This document shows positions 1 through 5,449 of a stretch of DNA of 5,449 nucleotides, piece after piece (positions within the stretch are counted from its first letter, which is position 1; every line of letters begins with the position of its first letter). A program made the translations under genes and the position numbers. Source of the stretch: Chloroflexota bacterium (GTDB taxonomy: Bacteria > Chloroflexota > Limnocylindria > QHBO01); the NCBI GenBank assembly GCA_029865285.1, contig JAOUHE010000115.1:1-5449 (forward strand), written 5' to 3'. The notes below the pieces were generated by a model that saw only the letters and a program-made list of their open reading frames with translations, was not told where the DNA came from and did no database searches.

Positions 1-248
1 AGTGCTCGGGCAGCCAAGTCACCGTACTTGATGACATAACTGCAACCCTCGCACCCGGCTGCACCGGGGATGGAGTCGCCCAGGCCGACCAGCGTCAGCG
101 GTACAACCGACGACGTTGCGGTGGGTTGCGACGCGGTCGGTGACGGAGCCAGCGTGGCGCTGGATGACGGTGTCGCCGATTGCGCTGAGCATGCCGCGAG
201 CAGCAGGGCGATCCCCGCGGGAAGGGCCACACGACGACTGGCGGACAA
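1..248 (-). CDS. Secreted lipoprotein, probable SGNH/GDSL-type hydrolase (5' part only)
   Basis: This gene reads leftward and runs off the window at position 1, so only 82 codons are visible. The start chosen is TTG (248-246), because a strong GGGAGGAGG ribosome binding site lies 8 nt upstream; there is no ATG start in this frame. The N-terminus is a lipoprotein signal: Arg5-Arg6, a hydrophobic stretch to about residue 17, then the lipobox L17-A-A-C20, with Cys20 the expected lipidated residue after signal peptidase II cleavage. Residues 21-50 are a Ser/Thr/Pro/Ala-rich linker typical of surface-tethered proteins. It is followed by LTLVGLGDSIPGAAGCEGC, which resembles block I of SGNH/GDSL hydrolases, with Ser59 as the likely nucleophile. 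The substrate is unknown; esterase or lipase-like activity is only a family expectation. The later blocks with the catalytic Asp and His lie outside the window, so the family call is moderate while the lipoprotein call is strong. It is divergent from the VOC gene and shows no functional link to the translation cluster. Confidence 0.8.
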   Translation of the reverse strand, partial: MSASRRVALPAGIALLLAACSAQSATPSSSATLAPSPTASQPTATSSVVPLTLVGLGDSIPGAAGCEGCSYVIKYGDLAARA

Positions 249-574
249 CCGGGCAGCCTCCTCCCTTGAATCACTGGGCGGATTCGACTATGAGGCGGCA
301 TGCTAGCGACACCGCGCATCCGTGGATAGTCCCAATCTTCCGCGCTCACGGGGACTGCTCGTCGGGCCGCACCTGTCGAATCGGCGCGATGGGTGAGGGC
401 CTGATGGCATGCAGGGACGCCTGGAGACGCTGCTCACGTTGCCCCTGCTGTCCGCTCCCTGTTTGGGAATGGCGCCGCTTGTGTTCCTTCCCGACTGACA
501 TCCGCCCTCGTACCCGTGCTCGGGAGTCAGAGCGCCGGGTGGGATATGCTCCGTGAGATGGCAATAGGGCGAGG
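249..574. other. Divergent intergenic region, no convincing gene
   Basis: This stretch of about 325 bases separates the leftward lipoprotein gene from the rightward VOC gene and should hold both promoters. A TATGCT hexamer at 545-550 is a reasonable -10 box for the VOC gene, but no good -35 is seen at the right distance. For the lipoprotein gene I find no convincing promoter. Two inverted copies of GTCGAATC occur (minus strand 288-281, plus strand 375-382), and GAATC (268-272) pairs with GATTC (281-285) across 8 nt. These are possible operator halves but may be chance. The open frames crossing the region lack family resemblance and are treated as non-coding. Confidence 0.5.
257..265 (-). promoter_or_regulatory. 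Ribosome binding site of the TTG-start lipoprotein gene
   Basis: Read on the minus strand this is GGGAGGAGG, a near-perfect anti-16S match, with 8 nt separating it from the TTG at 248-246. It is the main reason for choosing a TTG start here. Confidence 0.75.
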
Positions 575-952
575 ATGCGCCTAGTGGCGCGACGCATGCG
601 TGGCGTCGGCCAGCTGGCCCTCGCCTCCACCGACCCGACCCGTGCGGCCGAGTTCTACGAATCCGCATTCGGCTTCCGACGCCGCGCCGGCGACGACTCA
701 GGAGTGGACCTGGAGCTCGGCGGCTTCGAGTTGAGCTTCCGGCGCGCCGAACGAGCCGCGCGTGACGGGATGCAGATCGGATTCCGGGTGGACACCGCGG
801 CCGAGGTCGACGCCTGGGCCCAGGATCTGGCCCTGCGAGGCTTTGCGCTCGTCGGACCGCCAACGGGCGACCGATGGGAGGGGAGTCGCTCCTTCCGCGT
901 GGCGGATCCGGACGGACGCCAGGTGGCGATCTTCTACGACTACCCGACTTGA
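575..952 (+). CDS. VOC-superfamily protein (glyoxalase/bleomycin-resistance fold), metal ligands apparently missing
   Basis: This is a 125-residue protein with the paired beta-alpha-beta-beta-beta layout of the vicinal oxygen chelate superfamily. Module 1 has GQLALASTDPTRAAEFYES near residues 12-30. Module 2 starts with MQIGFRVDT near 66-74 and ends with the hallmark VADPDGRQVAIFYDY near 109-123. The length fits a single-domain VOC protein. The usual metal-ligand His at the start of each module appears to be Gln (Q13 and Q67), and the usual Glu after DPDG is Ala118. That favours a ligand-binding or resistance-type protein over a metal-dependent glyoxalase or dioxygenase, but the substrate cannot be told. 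The start is uncertain: ATG 575 has AGGG 5 nt upstream, GTG 584 sits 9 nt after GAGG, and ATG 596 begins just before the conserved first strand. The gene stands alone, and the infC promoter begins about 30 nt after its stop. Confidence 0.8.
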   Translation: MRLVARRMRGVGQLALASTDPTRAAEFYESAFGFRRRAGDDSGVDLELGGFELSFRRAERAARDGMQIGFRVDTAAEVDAWAQDLALRGFALVGPPTGDRWEGSRSFRVADPDGRQVAIFYDYPT

Positions 953-983
953 CGTCGCGGCGAGTTCTTGGCCCGTCAGCGCG

Positions 984-1013
984 TTGACCGTCCGTTCGAG
1001 CGCGGTGTATAGT
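984..1013 (+). promoter_or_regulatory. Sigma70-type promoter of the infC-rpmI-rplT operon
   Basis: TTGACC (984-989) and TATAGT (1008-1013) are separated by 18 bp; each hexamer differs from the bacterial housekeeping consensus at one position. Transcription should start near 1019-1021, giving a leader of about 75 nt before the infC start. It is the best promoter I could find in the window, and its position right after the VOC stop makes infC the first gene of its transcript. Confidence 0.75.
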
Positions 1014-1041
1014 CCACGGGCGTTTGCGCATCATTCTTGAG

Positions 1042-1076
1042 GCCACGCGTCCGCAGCGGACGGTGGCTCGTTTGTT
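1042..1076 (+). promoter_or_regulatory. infC leader hairpin with T-rich tail, candidate attenuator
   Basis: GCCAC (1042-1046) pairs with GTGGC (1063-1067), and CGTCCG (1048-1053) pairs with CGGACG (1057-1062). The result is an 11-bp stem with one bulged G (1047) and a CAG loop. It is followed by TCGTTTGTT, a mediocre U-tract. Its place between the promoter and the infC ribosome binding site matches where infC operons of other bacteria carry attenuators; in Bacillus subtilis an L20-responsive leader ends in a terminator. I see no clear alternative antiterminator fold, so the role is inferred. A plain structural hairpin is the alternative. Confidence 0.5.
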
Positions 1077-1083
1077 GAAGGAG
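1077..1083 (+). promoter_or_regulatory. Ribosome binding site fixing the ATA start of infC
   Basis: GAAGGAG is a strong Shine-Dalgarno sequence lying 11 nt before ATA (1095-1097). It is 38 nt from the first in-frame ATG (1122), far too distant to serve that codon. It lies 9 nt after the leader hairpin stem, so folding or ribosome occupancy there could affect initiation. Confidence 0.7.
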
Positions 1084-1094
1084 CGGCAGCACCC

Positions 1095-1799
1095 ATAGCG
1101 AAGGACCTCCGAATCAACGAGATGATCCGAATCCGCGAGGTGCGGGTCATCGACGATGAGGGACAGCAGCTCGGCGTTCTGGAGACCTCTCAGGCGCTTG
1201 CCCTGGCCCAGGACAAGGGGCTCGATCTCGTCGAGATCGCACCCACGGCGGTCCCCCCGGTGTGCAAGATCCTCAACTACGGGCAGTACAAGTACGAGCT
1301 CCAGAAGAAGGAGCGCGAGGCAAAGCGCCGGCAGAAGTCGACGACGTTCAAGGAGATCCGCCTGCGGGTCAAGATCGACGTCAACGATCTGCGGACAAAG
1401 ACACGGCGAGCGGGAGAGTTCCTGGAGGACGGCGACCGGGTAAAGGTCACGGTCCAGTTCCGGGGACGCGAGATGAGCCACGCCAACCTGGGGCGTGATC
1501 TTCTCGACCGAGCGGCGGAGATGCTCACCGAGCATGGCGTCGTCGAGCGGCCACCGCTCCTCGAGGGCCGCAACATGTACATCGTGATGGCCCCGCACGA
1601 GAAGCGGGTCGAGAAGAAGACCGAAACGGCCGACCAGACTGACGGAGCCTCCGCTCCTGAGGCACCGGACGGCGAGACGATCGGCGACGTGCTCGCCGCC
1701 AAAGGCAAGACCGTTATCGCAGCGGTCGAGCCGGAACCAACGGAGCAGACCCCAGATGCCAAAGATGAAGACGCACAAGGGAACGGCCAAGCGCTTTAA
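1095..1799 (+). CDS. infC: Translation initiation factor IF-3, with rare ATA start and long acidic C-terminal tail
   Basis: IF3 binds the 30S subunit, keeps it apart from 50S, and proofreads start codon and initiator tRNA. Starting at ATA 1095 gives 234 residues. The N-domain opens with KDLRINEMIRIREVRVID (residues 3-20), the conserved IF3 beginning, and continues to PPVCKILNYGQYKYE. A Lys/Arg-rich linker follows, then the C-domain with KEIRLRVKID, KVTVQFRGREM and EGRNMYIVMAP, ending near residue 171. The ATG at 1122 would delete RINE, part of the family signature. No ATG, GTG or TTG exists in frame between the upstream stop (1038-1040) and 1122, so ATA is the best start. IF3 rejects non-canonical start codons, and E. 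coli infC uses AUU for self-repression; the same logic is inferred here. Residues 172-234 form an Asp/Glu/Pro/Ala-rich, probably disordered tail; the usual IF3 is about 170-180 residues. Its last 44 nt overlap rpmI. Confidence 0.96.
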   Translation: MAKDLRINEMIRIREVRVIDDEGQQLGVLETSQALALAQDKGLDLVEIAPTAVPPVCKILNYGQYKYELQKKEREAKRRQKSTTFKEIRLRVKIDVNDLRTKTRRAGEFLEDGDRVKVTVQFRGREMSHANLGRDLLDRAAEMLTEHGVVERPPLLEGRNMYIVMAPHEKRVEKKTETADQTDGASAPEAPDGETIGDVLAAKGKTVIAAVEPEPTEQTPDAKDEDAQGNGQAL

Positions 1800-1953
1800 G
1801 AAGACCGGATCGGGCAAATGGGTCCGACCGAAGGCGGGAAGTGGCCACCACCTGGAGATCAAGTCGAGCAGCCGTACCCGCCGCTACGCCGGCAAGGCGC
1901 TCGTCCCCAACGTGCACGCAAAGCAGCTCGCGCGGCTGCTTCCCTACGAGTAG
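1756..1953 (+). CDS. rpmI: 50S ribosomal protein L35
   Basis: This is a 65-residue basic protein, the normal length for bL35. It begins with the family signature MPKMKTHKGTAKRFK, followed by a Lys/Arg/Gly/Ser-rich body and the usual C-terminal region (HAKQLARLLPYE). The start is fixed by the signature and by GGAG (1742-1745) 10 nt upstream. The gene begins inside infC in another reading frame and overlaps it by 44 nt, so its ribosome binding site is inside the coding sequence for the IF3 tail and its initiation is probably coupled to infC translation. bL35 is a late-assembling large-subunit protein; order and spacing match the widespread infC-rpmI-rplT operon. Confidence 0.97.
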   Translation: MPKMKTHKGTAKRFKKTGSGKWVRPKAGSGHHLEIKSSSRTRRYAGKALVPNVHAKQLARLLPYE

Positions 1954-1962
1954 AGGCGACCG

Positions 1963-2322
1963 ATGCCAAGAGTCAAGCGCGGCGTACCCGCACACCGACG
2001 CCACAAGCGCCTCCTGGCGCAGGCGGAGGGCCGTCGCGGAACCCGCTCGAAGCTGATCCGTCCGGCGCGCGAGGCCCTCTTCCACGCCCTCGTCTACGCG
2101 TACCGTGACCGCCGCGACCGGAAGCGGGACATGCGCCGCCTCTGGATCGAGCGCATCAACGCCGCCGCGCGCAGCCACGGCATGCCGTACGGGCGCTTCA
2201 TCGCTGGGCTGAAGGCTGCCGGCATCGAGCTGGATCGCCGCATGCTCGCCGACCTGGCCATCCGCGACGGTGGCGCCTTCGCCAAGGTCGTCGAGATGTC
2301 GAAGGGTTCGTTTACCGCCTAG
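1963..2322 (+). CDS. rplT: 50S ribosomal protein L20
   Basis: This 119-residue protein has the standard bL20 length. The N-terminus [18 protein letters not shown] is the basic RNA-binding tail that enters 23S rRNA during early 50S assembly. The signature [20 protein letters not shown] near residues 45-64 is followed by [20 protein letters not shown] and the C-terminal globular part with [17 protein letters not shown] (1952-1956), which overlaps the rpmI stop, lies 6 nt before the ATG, and the gap from rpmI is only 9 nt, so co-translation is expected. In other bacteria L20 represses its own operon by binding mRNA near rpmI or in the infC leader; the candidate site here would be the leader hairpin or the infC/rpmI overlap, which is inference. 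The stop codon is the first base of a downstream hairpin. Confidence 0.97.
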   Translation: MPRVKRGVPAHRRHKRLLAQAEGRRGTRSKLIRPAREALFHALVYAYRDRRDRKRDMRRLWIERINAAARSHGMPYGRFIAGLKAAGIELDRRMLADLAIRDGGAFAKVVEMSKGSFTA

Positions 2323-2342
2323 CCGGCGTCGCCGATGCCGGC
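2322..2342 (+). other. Stem-loop at the rplT stop codon
   Basis: GCCGGCGTC (2322-2330) pairs with GATGCCGGC (2334-2342) through 9 pairs including one G-U, closing a GCC loop. The first base is the last base of the rplT stop codon, so a terminating ribosome would cover it. It has no T-tract and so is not a terminator itself; it may protect the 3' end of the rplT message or interact with the next hairpin. Confidence 0.5.
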
Positions 2343-2348
2343 TCCCTC

Positions 2349-2388
2349 GACCCTGCTCCGCAAAACGGGAGCGGGGTCGTTTGTTTTC
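2349..2388 (+). terminator. Intrinsic terminator or attenuator between rplT and pheS
   Basis: GACCCTGCTCC (2349-2359) pairs with GGAGCGGGGTC (2368-2378) through 11 pairs with a single G-U. The loop is the 8-nt GCAAAACG, followed by GTTTGTTTTC (2379-2388). This is the standard shape of a Rho-independent terminator, with the T-tract interrupted by one G. It ends only 22 nt before the pheS ATG. No clear promoter lies between it and pheS, so partial read-through or regulated attenuation of pheST is plausible. The alternative is a complete terminator with an unrecognised pheS promoter overlapping it. Confidence 0.75.
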
Positions 2389-2410
2389 CCCGATCATCTG
2401 CACTGGACCG

Positions 2411-3493
<1,083 letters not shown>

Positions 3494-3497
3494 GCAG

Positions 3498-5449
3498 ATG
3501 CGCGTTCCGCTCGGCTGGCTGCGCGACTACGTCAGCTTCGACCTCTCGCCGGAGGCGCTCGCCGAACAGTTGACCCTTCGCGGTATGGAGGTGAGCGCCA
3601 TCGAAGTGACCGGGGCCGACTGGACCGATGTGGTCGTCGGCCGGTTGATCACCGTCGAGCGGCATCCCAACGCCGACAAGCTGTGGCTGACAACCGTCGA
3701 CGTCGGCGACCCGACAGGCCCGCTACAGGTGGTGTGTGGGGCTGACAACGTCGCACCGGGGCAGCTCGTGCCGGTCGCGCGCATCGGGGCGGTCCTTCCG
3801 GGTGAGCGACGCATCGAGCGCAGCAAGATCCGCGGGGTCGAGTCGCAGGGGATGCTGTGCAGCGCGGCGGAACTGGGTCTCGGCGACGACGCGGAGGGGA
3901 TCCACATCCTCGGCGCGGGCGAGGACATGCTGCTCGGCGCCGACCTGCGAGAGACCCTGGGCGACGTGGTACTCGACGTTGACGTCAAGCCGAACCGCGG
4001 GGACGCCCTGTCGATGGTCGGGCTGGCCCGCGAGATCGCAGCGATCACCGGATCCCCGCTCCGATTGCCGGAGATCAATCTCACTGAAGACGCCTCGACG
4101 ACGGTCGAGCAGTTGTTGACGGTTGTCATCGAAGATGCGGACGGCTGCCCGCGCTTCACCGCTCGCGTCTTCGAGGGGATCAGCGACGGGCCGTCACCCG
4201 GCTGGATGCAGCAGCGTCTGCTGGCTGCGGGGATCCGGCCCATCTCGGCCGTGGTCGACGTCACCAACTACGTGATGCACGAGCTCGGCCAGCCGATGCA
4301 TGCGTACGACGGCGCCGCCATCCCCCAAGGTCGCATCGTGGTGAGGCGCGCCAGGGACGGGGAGGTCCTGGAGACGATCGATCATCAGACCCGGACCCTG
4401 GACGGGCGGATGCTGGTGATCGCCGATGCGGAGCGACCGATCGGTCTCGCCGGGATCATGGGCGGCGCCTCCACCGAGGTCGGCAGCGCGACCGATCGGG
4501 TGATCCTCGAATCGGCGATCTTCCACGGGCCGACCATCCGCAACGCCGCCCGGCGCCTCGGTCTGCGTTCCGAGGCGAGCATGCGACACGAGAAGGGGAT
4601 CGGGCACGATCTTCCGCGCCTTGCCCTCGATCGTGCGGCCGGGCTCATCGCGGAGCTCACCGGGGCGCGGGTCGCCGCCGGGATCGCCGACAACGATCCA
4701 GCTATCCGTGCGCCACGGGTGGTCCCCGTGTCGGTCGCCCGCACCGAGCGCCTTTTGGGGATTCCGCTCAGTGCCAGCCAGGTCGGGGAGCTGCTTGCTC
4801 CGCTCGAGTTCACGACGGAGACCGACGGATCCGACGAGGTGAGGGTGTCGGTCCCGTCGCACCGCCTGGACGTCACCGCCCCGGAGGACGTGGCCGAGGA
4901 GATCGCGCGCAGTTACGGCTACGCCCGGATCGAGGGCAGACTCCCCGTCGCCGTCCTGCCGCCCTTCCGCGGCGACCCGAGCGAGCCGCGGCACCGAACG
5001 CGCCGAATTCTTGCTGGGCTGGGCCTGGACGAGGTGGTGACTCACGCGCTGATCGGTCGCACCGACCTGGCGCGCAGCGGGATGGACGCGGACGATGGGT
5101 GGCTGGTTCGGGTGGCGAATCCACTCGCCGAGCAGCACAGCATCATGCGACCGAGCCTCGTACCGTCGCTCCTGGCCGCTCTCTCCGAGAACGTCCGGCA
5201 GCGACGCGGTGACGCGTGGCTCTTCGAGGTCGGCAAGACCTACTCGATGGGACCCGCCGCGGAGCGCGACGCGGAGACCGCAGGTACCGGGCGCCACGAG
5301 ACCTGGGGTGTCGGCATCGCGATGATCGGGCCGCGCTGGCCGCGGAGCCCGGGAGGCGATGCAGCCGAATCTGACGTGGCCGACCTCAAGTCCATCGTCG
5401 AGGGCCTCCACCGTGCGCTCGGGGCTCCGGACCCGGTCTTCGGCATCCC
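3498..5449 (+). CDS. pheT: Phenylalanyl-tRNA synthetase beta subunit (3' end beyond the window)
   Basis: The ATG at 3498 has GGAG (3486-3489) 8 nt upstream, inside the end of pheS. The frame is open without interruption to the window edge, giving 650 residues of an expected 800 or so. MRVPLGWLRDYV is the standard PheT start. Domains in order: an OB-fold tRNA-binding domain near residues 40-150 (HPNADKLWLTTVDVG, IRGVESQGMLCS); the B3/B4 editing domain near 219-386; the B5 domain near 409-478 (VPSHRLDVTAPEDVAEEIA, SYGY); then the catalytic-like B6/B7 fold (NPLAEQHSIMRPSLVPSLL). Editing residues appear kept: His268 in QPMHAYD, Glu338 in LESA and Ala360 in SEAS correspond by my alignment to Thermus beta His261, Glu334 and Ala356; the neighbouring Thr354 position is Ser358. 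Hydrolysis of mischarged Tyr-tRNA-Phe is therefore likely. The C-terminal anticodon-binding (FDX-ACB) domain lies outside the window. Confidence 0.97.
   Translation, partial: MRVPLGWLRDYVSFDLSPEALAEQLTLRGMEVSAIEVTGADWTDVVVGRLITVERHPNADKLWLTTVDVGDPTGPLQVVCGADNVAPGQLVPVARIGAVLPGERRIERSKIRGVESQGMLCSAAELGLGDDAEGIHILGAGEDMLLGADLRETLGDVVLDVDVKPNRGDALSMVGLAREIAAITGSPLRLPEINLTEDASTTVEQLLTVVIEDADGCPRFTARVFEGISDGPSPGWMQQRLLAAGIRPISAVVDVTNYVMHELGQPMHAYDGAAIPQGRIVVRRARDGEVLETIDHQTRTLDGRMLVIADAERPIGLAGIMGGASTEVGSATDRVILESAIFHGPTIRNAARRLGLRSEASMRHEKGIGHDLPRLALDRAAGLIAELTGARVAAGIADNDPAIRAPRVVPVSVARTERLLGIPLSASQVGELLAPLEFTTETDGSDEVRVSVPSHRLDVTAPEDVAEEIARSYGYARIEGRLPVAVLPPFRGDPSEPRHRTRRILAGLGLDEVVTHALIGRTDLARSGMDADDGWLVRVANPLAEQHSIMRPSLVPSLLAALSENVRQRRGDAWLFEVGKTYSMGPAAERDAETAGTGRHETWGVGIAMIGPRWPRSPGGDAAESDVADLKSIVEGLHRALGAPDPVFGI

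Noticed and set aside
404..556. Small cysteine-rich frame of 50 codons (contains CSRCPCC) starting at ATG 404
   Set aside because: The ribosome binding site GAGGG is only 4 nt from the ATG, the composition is Arg/Cys/Trp-rich as expected from out-of-frame GC-rich DNA, and codon third positions are not GC-biased like the real genes.
953..983. Terminator after the VOC gene
   Set aside because: No stable hairpin with a T-tract is present; only a GACGTC palindrome and a weak GACG/CGTC pairing are seen.
1122..1799. infC starting at ATG 1122
   Set aside because: It would remove the conserved RINE segment, and it has no ribosome binding site at a usable distance; GAAGGAG is 38 nt away.
1756..1799. 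infC/rpmI overlap considered as a frameshift or assembly error
   Set aside because: Both frames are intact, the IF3 core is complete well before the overlap, and the L35 start has its own ribosome binding site. The overlap is better explained by the extended IF3 tail.
303..1862. Very long minus-strand open frame (519 codons) opposite the VOC gene and infC
   Set aside because: It has low-complexity Arg/Pro/Leu-rich composition, no family resemblance, and lies antisense to infC and the VOC gene, which are clearly real. Long antisense frames are common in high-GC DNA.
2270..2410. N-terminally extended pheS starting at ATG 2270
   Set aside because: The extension would run through the 3' end of rplT and both hairpins, has Arg/Pro-rich composition, and no PheS family counterpart. 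The normal PheS length is reached from 2411.
4194..5411. Long minus-strand open frame (405 codons) opposite pheT
   Set aside because: pheT is unbroken with recognisable domains on the plus strand; the antisense frame has no family resemblance.

Overview
The window is high-GC bacterial chromosomal DNA. It is dominated by the conserved translation cluster infC-rpmI-rplT-pheS-pheT, all on the + strand. The high GC, the SGNH-type lipoprotein with a GDSIP...GCxxC block, and a PheS carrying a four-cysteine insert suggest a Chloroflexota-like lineage, possibly an environmental one. That placement is an inference from style, not a database match, and a high-GC actinobacterial-like host is not excluded.

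Layout. Positions 1-248 on the minus strand hold the 5' end of a secreted lipoprotein gene with a TTG start; it runs off the left edge and looks like an SGNH/GDSL hydrolase. A divergent intergenic stretch of about 325 bases (249-574) has no convincing gene. A small VOC-fold (glyoxalase/bleomycin-resistance-like) gene follows at 575-952. A good sigma70-type promoter (984-1013) then drives a leader of about 75 nt with a terminator-like hairpin. The leader leads into infC (1095-1799), whose only sensible start codon is ATA. rpmI (1756-1953) begins inside the 3' end of infC, and rplT (1963-2322) follows after 9 nt. Two tandem hairpins, the second shaped like an intrinsic terminator, separate rplT from pheS (2411-3493). 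pheT (3498 to the right edge) follows 4 nt after pheS and is cut by the window end at about 650 of the roughly 800 residues expected.

How the genes work together. IF3, L35 and L20 are translation initiation and large-subunit proteins that are commonly co-transcribed and autoregulated. PheS and PheT form the alpha2beta2 phenylalanyl-tRNA synthetase. The cluster is core housekeeping DNA, and I do not see an undescribed defence, mobile or biosynthetic system. The most interesting material is regulatory: the ATA start of infC, the leader hairpin in front of it, the 44-nt infC/rpmI overlap created by a long acidic IF3 tail, and a terminator-like element directly ahead of pheST with no clear promoter after it.
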